A stretch of 64,000 nucleotides of DNA, taken from Motacilla alba alba (Eukaryota > Chordata > Aves > Passeriformes > Motacillidae). This document shows, piece after piece, positions 40,559-48,400 of this stretch. The stretch spans positions 66,835,666 to 66,899,665 of the forward strand of contig NC_052018.1 of the NCBI RefSeq assembly GCF_015832195.1, given 5' to 3'. The position numbers and the translations under genes are program-made. Within the stretch, counting starts at the first letter, position 1, and every line of letters starts with the position of its first letter. The notes under the pieces were generated by a model. It had not been told where the DNA came from and did no database searches. It saw only the letters and a list, made by a program, of their open reading frames with translations.

Positions 40559-40580
40559 TGTTTAAGCATATGCTTAAACA
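40559..40580. repeat. Perfect 22-bp palindrome
   Basis: TGTTTAAGCAT is followed directly by its reverse complement ATGCTTAAACA with no spacer. It is centred on CATATG in AT-rich DNA and is not part of any recognised repeat. Confidence 0.9.
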
Positions 40581-42247
40581 ACAGAGATTTCTATTTCTTC
40601 TTCCTCCCAAGAGATGGGTTTTTTTATCTGTTGATGTTTAGAAATATGGCAAGAACTCTCAGCAATACAGCCTTCCCACTTAAATTTTGCTCCATTGATT
40701 GGTCTCTTTTTCCATCCTTTTTTTTTTAATCTCTCCCTAGAGATCAAAGACATTCTTTGCAACCAGGAAAATAAAGATTTATTGATTCACCTTACAGGTG
40801 TTGTTTGTCTTCTCATCAAAGCATCCATTTTCCTCAAACATTCAGTGTAAGAGCTTATCTGTTTCTCATCTGCAACAGCAACTAGCACTATTAACCAAAT
40901 CTGCAATGTTGTCATCCAAACAAGACAGTAGATCCTGAAGTATTCAAAAAATATAAGACATTAAACATTCATGGAAGCAGAGTATGGTAAGTAGGCCCCC
41001 AGCACTTCCTAAGTGTTTCAAAGAAATATTAATGAGAATTAAGTGTTTACCATGCAATTAGAGTTATGACTTTATCTGGTGAAAGGTGTTGGCTGTTTTT
41101 GTTTTAAGTGAACTGGAGCCCTAAAGCTTTAGTCCAGAGTGGGCTTATTTTATTTTTTTTTTTTTTTTGCATCCTGTTACATTCTCTTTTTCAGAAATGA
41201 TATGTCATACCTCAATTTGCCTTTGCAACACGTTTCATACAAGACTGTGGAACATCTGAGCATTGATGTCGTAGAACTGTGTAACTAAAACCAGGAGATT
41301 CCTCTCCAAACTAGAAGGTTTGTTTATTCAGGCACTATGAGAGTATTTTTTAGCAAGGAATGCAACGAGAATGGTTCTTTATTGTTAGACTCTTTGTTCT
41401 CTTATCCACACCAGCAAGATTAATTTCCATATTTTACCCTTTGCTGCTTGTTGCCAACAGAAAAATCAAAGTCAGTAGCATAGGCAGCATTTACCCAAGC
41501 CTTTCAGGGCAAGTGGCAAAAACATCTGAACACAGTCTCCTGAGCAAAATTTCCAGCTGTAAGTGTGAAAAGATGAAGAGTCAGGTCCCCTAAATTGGAA
41601 TACTTCTTTTTTAAGCATTAAAAGGAAAAGTGTGATTGCTTTTTAATTTCTTGCATGGTGAGTTACACTTGGCTTCTGATTTCCAATTTTTCTAACAAAC
41701 CACGGCAAAAAAGATTTTTATTATTTCTTAGAAGTGAAGAGTCTCATGTTGATTGCCATGAGCAGGATCTTGGGAAATCCCTGATTCCAGCCAGGTCCAT
41801 AGAACAAAATGGTGAACCAGCATTATCACCCCAAGCTTTCCTCCCTCCACTGCTGTGCTGGCAACACAGCCACATGGGGAATGAAATATATTTCTTCATC
41901 AGACAATGCCCAAGAACAAGAATAGCTCCAAATAAGCCATCAGGACATATTGGGGACATATGCTGTATAAAGAGGATGAAGCTATTACACAGCTCAGGGC
42001 TGATCAAATGCCATTCACCTGCCAGTGGCTGTCTAGGAAAACTAGCATGATAGAGTAATTAGAGACTGTATCATAAGCCATATGTACAATGGGGTCAAAT
42101 TAGGGTTCTGTGTGCAATCTTAATTGTCTAATTTCTGTACTTGTCTAACGCCTTGTCCCCAGTAGACAACAGCTCGGCTCTAATCACCCCAGCAAGGCAG
42201 CAAGAATGGTCCCTTTCGATCTCCACAAACGATGTTACACGATGTTA
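40581..42247. other. Proximal upstream region of UST, no gene recognised
   Basis: AT-rich DNA between the palindrome and the UST CpG island, with a T run near 41150-41168. A 131-codon + strand frame (41655-42050) has no recognisable homology. Promoter-proximal enhancers could lie here, but no specific site can be supported. Confidence 0.55.
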
Positions 42248-42395
42248 AGGCAGCGGACCTTCTCACCGCGTGAGACTTCGCTCGGCACCGCGCGGTGTCC
42301 GGGCGCGGCGGGCCGGGGCAGGTGCGCGGTGCCGGCGGTGCGGGCGGCGGCGGCGCCCGCAGGGGTCGCTGGCGCGGAGGCGGCGGGCGCATGGC

Positions 42396-42469
42396 GGGGC
42401 CGGAGGCCGGGGCGGGCCGGGGTGGGCGGGCGCCGGGGCCGGGCCGGGCGTGGGGCGGCGGGGCCGGGC
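42396..42469 (+). promoter_or_regulatory. G-quadruplex-prone stretch in UST promoter
   Basis: On the + strand at least eight runs of three or four G are separated by loops of one to a few bases (for example GGGG 42409-42412, GGG 42414-42416, GGGG 42419-42422, GGG 42424-42426, GGG 42428-42430). This pattern fits intramolecular quadruplex formation. It lies upstream of the likely transcription start. Function is inferred. Confidence 0.6.
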
Positions 42470-42609
42470 GGCGCGCACAAGTCGGCCGCGAGTTGCAGGC
42501 GGCCGGCGGCGGAGCGCTGGCTGTAACTTGACACCGGGGCGAGAGGCCGAGCGGAGAGAGGGAGCGAGAGCGGCGGCGGCGGAGGAGGAGAGGAGCCCCA
42601 GGGAGCGGG

Positions 42610-42639
42610 ATGGTGACCACCTCCTTCCCCTCCCCTTAG
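42610..42639 (+). promoter_or_regulatory. Upstream ORF 1 in UST leader (9 codons)
   Basis: ATG at 42610 in a strong context (G at -3 and +4) reads nine codons to TAG at 42637-42639, 217 bases before the UST ATG. It counts as an upstream ORF only if transcription starts before it, which is likely but not shown. Its stop also sits in a pyrimidine-rich CCCCTTAG that resembles a 3' splice site. Confidence 0.6.
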
Positions 42640-42650
42640 CGGCGCTCCGT

Positions 42651-42684
42651 AGCAGCAGCAGCAGCCGCCGCCGCCGCCGCCGGA
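42651..42684 (+). repeat. AGC/CCG triplet run in UST 5' leader
   Basis: Five AGC units (42651-42665) continue directly into a CCG/CGC run ending near 42684, in the probable 5' untranslated region. The length is likely variable between individuals. Confidence 0.85.
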
Positions 42685-42731
42685 GGAGCGCCGGGGACTC
42701 TCGCCTGCCGCGGAGCCGGGGGCAGCCGGCG

Positions 42732-42755
42732 ATGGGGACGGGACGGATCCCCTGA
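42732..42755 (+). promoter_or_regulatory. Upstream ORF 2 in UST leader (7 codons)
   Basis: ATG at 42732 with G at -3 and G at +4 is followed by six more codons and TGA at 42753-42755. It ends about 100 bases before the UST start, a distance that would allow reinitiation. Confidence 0.7.
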
Positions 42756-42803
42756 GCTCCCGGGAACTTTCCCGGCCGCGGGCAGCCGGAGCCGGGCAGG
42801 CGG

Positions 42804-42860
42804 ATGGATGCGCTTCCCCCGGCGGGCTGCGTGAGCCGGCGGCGGCGGAGGGCAGGATGA
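42804..42860 (+). promoter_or_regulatory. Upstream ORF 3, overlapping the UST start (ATGA)
   Basis: ATG at 42804 (G at -3 in CGGATGG) reads 18 codons and stops at TGA 42858-42860, which overlaps the UST ATG (42857-42859) as ATGA. Ribosomes that translate it would finish exactly on the UST start, a layout associated with repression or termination-reinitiation. The encoded peptide ends in an Arg-rich stretch. Confidence 0.75.
42808..42834 (+). promoter_or_regulatory. Upstream ORF 4, nested in another frame (8 codons)
   Basis: A second ATG four bases after that of upstream ORF 3 (ATGGATG) opens a different frame of eight codons ending at TGA 42832-42834, 22 bases before the UST ATG. Confidence 0.65.
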
Positions 42861-43112
42861 AGAAGAAGCAGCAGCACGGCGGCGGGGAATGCCCGGCGCC
42901 CTGGTCCCCCGCGGCTGTGGCGGCGGCGGGAGGGGGCCCGGGCCAGGGCGGGGGCTTGATGAGGCGGCGGCCCCTCTCGCTGCTGCCCTTCCTCTCGCTG
43001 CGCGACTACGTCTTCTGCATGGCCACCCTGCTGCTCTTCTGTTTGGGCTCCCTCTTCTACCAGCTCAACGGGGGGCCCCCGCACTTTCTGCTGGCCCTGC
43101 GGCACTGTCTGG
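42857..43112 (+). CDS. UST: Uronyl 2-sulfotransferase, first coding exon
   Basis: UST is a Golgi type II membrane enzyme that moves sulfate from PAPS to the 2-O position of uronic acid residues, mainly iduronate in dermatan sulfate and glucuronate in chondroitin sulfate. Only the N-terminus is here: 85 codons plus one base, ending at a GTAAGG donor (GT at 43113-43114, phase 1). Residues 2-7 (KKKQQH), the basic patch 36-38, SLRDY 47-51, a membrane helix at about 52-70 and GGPP 72-75 match the vertebrate family as remembered. Residues 8-34 are a Gly/Ala/Pro-rich low-complexity linker that differs from the mammalian one. The ATG has A at -3 and the conserved KKKQQH follows it directly, which fixes the start; Met35 is a possible secondary start. 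The sulfotransferase domain, with its PAPS-binding motifs, is encoded by later exons not found in this window. The frame stays open past the donor, but that part is intron. Confidence 0.95.
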
Positions 43113-43613
43113 GTAAGGGCGGCCGGCGGCGGCGGGGACTTGTTGCGGCTCTCCCTCACCCCCCGTGGCGGCTGGGCTGGGGCCTCCCTCCGCACCGGGG
43201 ACGCGGCCGCGGGGCTGGGGCGGCCAGGGGCCGGGGCTGCCGGGCGGATGGGCGGGCGGGACGCGGCGCCGTGGGCGCTGACACCGGAGCGGGACCGGCC
43301 AGCGGCGCCCCGAGAGCCGAGCGTGGGGCGCGCCCCGCCGCAAGTTCGTGCTGGCCGAAGCAGAGTCCCCTCGGGTCTCTCTCAGCCCCGGGAGCGCTGT
43401 GCCCCCGCGGGCGGCTCTCCGTGTGCCCGGCGGCCGTGGCAGAGCGCGGTGTGCTGGCTCCCCCGGCCGCCAGGTCGGTGCGAGGCGGAGCGGCGCGCAG
43501 GGCAGCGCACCGGGGGAGCTCGGCAGCCGCCCTGAGCTGTCAGCGCCTCCCCGCCGAGTGCCCCGGAGAGGAGAAGCGGGGTACGGATGGCCCACAGCAG
43601 AAGATGGTGTTTT

Positions 43614-43692
43614 CAAAAAACAATAATTAAAAAAAAAACCCCAAAAACAAAAACAACAACAAAAAACCCCAAACCCACCAAACCAAAACCCC
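43614..43692 (+). repeat. A/C-rich low-complexity tract
   Basis: Nearly all bases are A or C, in blocks of the AAAACCCC and CAAAAACAA type, just beyond the CpG island. It looks like a decayed poly-A or A-rich simple repeat. Similar shorter tracts recur elsewhere in the window. Confidence 0.85.
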
Positions 43693-44019
43693 CAGATGCA
43701 CTTTGTGAACCAAGCATCCATCCTTGCGCAGGAGGTTGAGTCTGGAGAGTAGGGTGTGCATAGCAGGGTCAGCGCAGCAGCGCTCACTCGGGTGCTCTGC
43801 CAGCCTGCGTAACCCCGAAGGAGGTGCCCCGGTGGAACGGGTGTAAGCCCCACGCTGTGGCCTGTAGTTCTCACCCTCATGCTGACCACAAGTTTTCACG
43901 TGGTTTTTCTTTGTAGCTGGCGTCCACATCGCTAAATGTTGCTTCCCTGCTCAGCAGAGAAGTTGTGTGAAAAAGAGTTTATCGTGAGGTCGAGTAAGTA
44001 CCTTAGGCTGGCAGGACTA

Positions 44020-44298
44020 ATTCAGGTGGTGGTAGGACGAGGGGGAATGACTTTAGACTGAAAGAGGGCAGATTTCGTTTAGCTGTTAGGAAGAAATTCT
44101 TCACTACGAGAGCGGTGAGGCACCAGAACAAGTTGCCCAGAGAAGCTGTGGATGCCCCATCCTTGGTACTGTTCAAGGCTTGGCTGGATGGGGATTTGAT
44201 CAGCCTGGTCTAGTGGGAGGTGTTTCCTGCCCATAGCAGCGAGATTGGTTTAGATTGGAAGGGACCTTAAAGACCATATAGTCCCATTCTGTGATTCT
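44020..44298 (+). mobile_element. CR1 LINE 3' end, sense, with internal inverted segment
   Basis: The 3' part of an avian CR1 in + orientation. The landmarks TAGGAAGAAATTCTTCACTA, GAGGCACCAGAACAAGTTGC, GAGAAGCTGTGGATGCCCC and GGCTTGGCTGGATGGGG appear in consensus order and the copy ends ATTCTGTGATTCT at 44286-44298. The 39 bases before that end (44247-44285: GGTTTAGATTGGAAGGGACC and onward) are in the reverse-complement orientation relative to the CR1 consensus, while both flanks are in the normal orientation. This points to a microinversion inside the element. Confidence 0.93.
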
Positions 44299-44629
44299 CT
44301 GATGTGAAATAGGGAACAAAAACCGAGTGTTTCTCAATATAGGAGGATTACTACAGAATAATTGGTGGTTTGAGTTTTTACCACATTGGCTGCTCTGCTT
44401 TACTTGTGTGTGAAGGTGAGGCTTTGGTGGTACATGCTGCAGAGGCAATGGTAGGTTACAAACAAAAATGCAGTTCATGTGTTTCAGAAAAATTAGCTGC
44501 AAATCCTTTTCTATGTGTCCATACTTTATGAACATTTAAAGAATACAGCCCTATGTGTGTGTGTGTTGCTTTTCCTTATGGGAAAACTATCCCTTGTCTT
44601 CAGTTAACTAGTGAGAGAGTATGGAGAGG

Positions 44630-44886
44630 CAGTAAGACAAGAGACAACAAACACAAGTTGCAACAAGGGAAATTCCAATGAGATATCAGGAAAAAGAATT
44701 TCAGTGTGAGAGGAGTCAGGTGTTGGAACAGGCTACCCAGGGAGGTTGGGATGTCCTTGCAGATATTCAGAACTCAGCTGGACAAGCCTCTGAGCAGCCC
44801 AAGTCAATTTTTCCTGTTTTCTATGGGAAATAGGACCTGGAGAACAGAAGTCACTTCCAGATAATGTTGTTCTGTAATTCTGATGT
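44630..44886 (+). mobile_element. CR1 LINE 3' end, sense
   Basis: A second + oriented CR1 fragment in the same part of intron 1. Landmarks are ACACAAGTTGCAACAAGGGA, AATTCCAATGAGATATCAGG, GGTGTTGGAACAGGCTACCC and GGGAGGTTGGGATGTCC, ending in a decayed TTCTGTAATTCTGATGT. It is more diverged than the neighbouring copy at 44020-44298 and is a separate insertion. Confidence 0.88.
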
Positions 44887-45054
44887 AAAAAGTCAGTGAA
44901 AATTCAAGTGAAAACAGGAGAAGAAAAATGCTTTGGGTATTACTTCACGAACACAACAGCAATTTTGTCTTGAGTTTTAATGACTTTTTTTCCCTTTAAT
45001 ATTGCAATTAGGAAGAAATTCCTCCATTGAAGAGGATACTGACAGTTTTTCTGC

Positions 45055-45405
45055 CATAGAATCACAGAATTGCTAGGGTTGGAAGGCATCTCTGGAGATC
45101 ATCTCATCTACCTCCCATCCCAAGGCAGGGTCACCTAGAGCAGGTCAACACAGGAACATATCCAGGTGGGTTTTGAATGTCTGCAGACAAGGAGACTCCA
45201 CAGTCTGTGGGCAGCCTGTTCCAGTGCTCTGCCACTTCTTGTGTTTTAGTTTATGGCCATTGCTCCTCGTCCTGTCACTGGGCATCATGGAAAAGAGTCT
45301 GGCACCATCCTCTTGGCACCCACCTTTGAGATACTTATGTGCATTAATGAGATTCCCTCTCAGTCTTCTCTTTTCTGGACTAAAGAGGCACAGCTCACGC
45401 TGGTA
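45055..45405 (-). mobile_element. CR1 LINE 3' end, antisense
   Basis: A minus-strand CR1. It opens on the + strand with the reversed tail AGAATCACAGAATTGCTAGG, then GGTTGGAAGGCATCTCTGG, CAGGGTCACCTAGAGCAGG, CAGCCTGTTCCAGTGCTCTG and TTATGGCCATTGCTCCTCGT, all in consensus order for an inverted copy. It faces the + strand copies at 44020-44298 and 44630-44886, so the three form an inverted-repeat cluster early in intron 1. Confidence 0.95.
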
Positions 45406-48400
45406 GAAGATTTTTTTTTTTTGCAATTGATTGGTACTTTAGTGGGATTAAACACAATCTCTGGTTTTAGACAAAAGTTTTTGTCAATTTTTAAAATTTT
45501 CATCTTCTTCAGGGATACATGTTGCTTGGGTGAAAATAGACTGCAAGAAATGCAGGGTGACTCAGCTTCTCATTTTGTGGCCTTTTTACTGCTTTTGAGG
45601 AATGGGGGAAAAAAAAACCTAGGATCTACTACTCTAACCACTCTAGCCAGTAGTTGCATGTCTGCTGGAAAATCTTCTGAAGCCTGCAGATGAAAGGCTT
45701 GGAAACCACTGCATTTTGGAGAATGGGTCATGGTGATTTTTGTGAGGTGCTCAGCAAGTGCAGGAAAGCCTTTGTTGTGTGTGCCTGAACGTGATGAGCC
45801 CCTGGGGATGGAGTGTAGTCTTACTGAAAATGTTTTGGGGTTCTTTTGAAGTGTGGGATTCTCGCAGGAGAAAGTAGACAGATCTATTAATCTCTGCTAA
45901 TGAACTTCTGCACTTGTTACATGAATTAGTGTAGGAATTTCCTTTCTGTGCTTGAGTGACCTGGGATGTTAAGGAGATACAGGCTTGGCTAACATCCTGA
46001 ACCAGGCTAGTGGCTGAGAGGGAAGCAGAGTGCTCATGGCTGGCTGCAGTCCTAGTACCCACTAAGCAAGTGATGCTGCTGCCTCTGCAGACAAGTACTT
46101 TGGGTACTGAGGTGTCTGTAATCATGAAACTTTATGGAGTTACTTTATGCTTCCTTGGTCTGCAGTTTCATTTGGGTTGTCAAAGTTGATCCACCTGGGT
46201 GACATTACTGAACATTTTATTTGTTAAAGTTTTTAGAGTGGTACGTACTCCTTGAGGTATCCAGCTGGGAAGGCTTTCAAATTAGGAACAGTATTTTTTT
46301 GTAGCTAGAAGGCTTATTGTCTTCCAGGGAGCTAACAGAACTGCTGGAGGAGCAGGTATTAGGCATCCTGTCCTGCTAACTACCAAAGGCATACATGTAA
46401 ATGTGTGTCTTATACAGCAGAGGGAAGTTTCATGACATTAAAAAAAAAAAAACCAACCCAAAACTTTTTCCCCCTAGAAGCCATAGATTCAGTGTACAAG
46501 TAACTCTTTCCTTGTAGTCCTTCCAACCCACAATTTATGGTGTTAAAATTCACATCTCCAAAAAAATGAGCAGTTAGTTTGTAAACCCTGTTTGCAATGT
46601 GAATTTTGCAGTTTCTCTCATTGTATTTGAATCTACGGAAACCAAGGAGTAGCCTAAAGGGAATATTGATTTCTCTATTTTGTGCCCTCCATAGTGTGGG
46701 AGGGGTCATCTTGTCTGACTTCAGAGTTCTTGTTTGCATTTGCAAGTTTCAGTGCATTGCTCATGTTTAGTTATGTTATTGTGAGGAGAATGCTTGGGGT
46801 TTTTACCTCAGAACTTGAAAGGAAGTTCCTGAGCAACAACACCAAACTTCAGTAGTGGTTGGGACAGAAGTCACACCTGCATCAGGCAGGTGTGTGCATA
46901 AAAGAAAACCAAGACAGTGTGAAAACACTTTGTTTGAAAAACTTTCATTTTTTTATTAGGCCTGCATCATATGTTGTGGAGGAGGTATACATTTATTTTC
47001 AAAGGAATGAAGTGTGAACATTTGCTAGTTCTATTAGCTTTCCTTTGGAGGTGGGGAAGATGAATGTGTTTTCAGAATATTCAGACTATTAGTAATTTTT
47101 TTTTTCTCTCCCAGACTTTCTTCTCTGGTGTCTTGTCCATATATGCCTCTTTTTGTTAGGTTGCCATACTGATTGGAGAGAATCTTGGAAAAACATTATG
47201 GCAGTTTGTAGGGTAGGCAATAGCTGTATTCAGTATTTCCGCTTGACATCGCCATTTCTTTTGTAGCGGAGTCATCCCGAGCAAATGAGAGTAGAGCAGT
47301 AGATATGAGGCTGTGTTTTGTTATTTATCCTGTTCTGACTTCAAGCTCACAGTAATTCAGAGTACAGAAGGTCTGTGGAAAGCTGATGTTTCTGCTGTCT
47401 GTTCTGGATGTGGCTCGCAGTGACAGTGCTCAAGTTTCACACTGTAGTCATCCCATCAGGAGGGACCCTGGTTTTCAGCATAAAGTTATTGGGGAGGGCA
47501 TAGACATATGTGGGTTATTTCTGAAGAATCTGTGGAAGATACTTAAAAGTGTATCTGTTGCCTGTAGGCTTAAATTTGCTATGTGGGGGTGCATACCAGT
47601 CCTGGACCAAAAATGAGCTCCAAAAAACAGGAAGGTTTAAAAACTGTCAGGCTTTCCAGTAATGAACTGCAGTATTGGGATTTGCACAAATGAGGTCTTG
47701 CTTGTTGATTCTGCCAAGGTAATCCTGGCTCACTAATTGAAAACCAACTCCAGTGGTGGAAGGAAGTGAGAAGAGTCTTCCCTTAGATGAGTTAAGACAC
47801 AAATCGTAAATCTTGGACAGCCCAGTGGCTTTTGGGGAATGCACTAGGGACTCCACTCCCCTGCAACTGCAGTGGTTTTACATTGCTTTATTTTTCTCTG
47901 CTTTGACTTGTGAGATATACATGCTTCAAATTAGAGAAATGAGAATTTCCAAGGGCTGGTAGCAACCCTCTAATGGCCAATAAAAATGTAAAACCTTTGT
48001 CTCTTCAGTATTTGCTGTGCAAACTTGTTGTTCGTGTCAATTAAAACATTTCCCCAGTTGGACTTGCCAGGAGCCTGTACAACAAGTGCACTGGTTTGAT
48101 TGCATGTGAAAGTTGCCTTTCCTGTGGTTTCCTATGCAAGGCAAAAGTCTTAAGTGTCCACTTGTGTTACTCAAACAATTTCTATGTTGCTTTCCCTCTT
48201 CATGACACTGGAAGTTCTCAGGTGTTTTGGCAAAGATGGGCTTGGTAGCTTTAAAGTCGTCAGAGCAACAGTTGTGTTTATTTTGGGCACATCAGGGAAT
48301 ATAACCATAAAGAAGCAGAAAGAAATCTGAGTATTTGGGGAGGTTGTTAGAAAAATTTTCAAAATATTTAAAACTAAACAGCAAGTGAAACTTTTAATTG

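Larger units (their letters stand above)
42248..43590 (+). promoter_or_regulatory. CpG island promoter of UST
   Basis: An abrupt switch from AT-rich DNA to very GC- and CpG-rich DNA that covers the upstream promoter, the whole first exon and the first few hundred bases of intron 1. There is no obvious TATA box, and many GGGCGG/CCGCCC Sp1-type boxes are present, as expected for a broad CpG-island promoter. The transcription start cannot be fixed; the region before the purine-rich GAGAGAGGGAGCGAGAG segment near 42553-42570 is plausible. A dense run of G-tracts (42396-42469) precedes it. The island is asymmetric around the ATG, with about 0.6 kb upstream and 0.7 kb downstream. Confidence 0.9.

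Noticed and set aside
41655..42050. 131-codon + strand frame just upstream of the UST island
   Set aside because: No homology was recognised, the length is within chance expectation, and there is no start-context or splice support.
42263..43195. 310-codon minus-strand open frame across the CpG island
   Set aside because: It is low-complexity Arg/Pro/Ala sequence with no recognisable domain, caused by the scarcity of AT-rich stop codons in the GC-rich island, and it lies opposite the real UST exon.
43113..43630. Continuation of the UST frame to 257 codons
   Set aside because: Past 43112 the frame crosses a strong GTAAGG donor at the point where family homology stops, and continues as GC-rich intronic sequence, so it is read-through, not coding.
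43065..43889. 274-codon minus-strand open frame
   Set aside because: It is a composition artefact of the island and then an A/C-rich tract, with no homology and runs of Phe/Cys/Gly encoded by low-complexity DNA.
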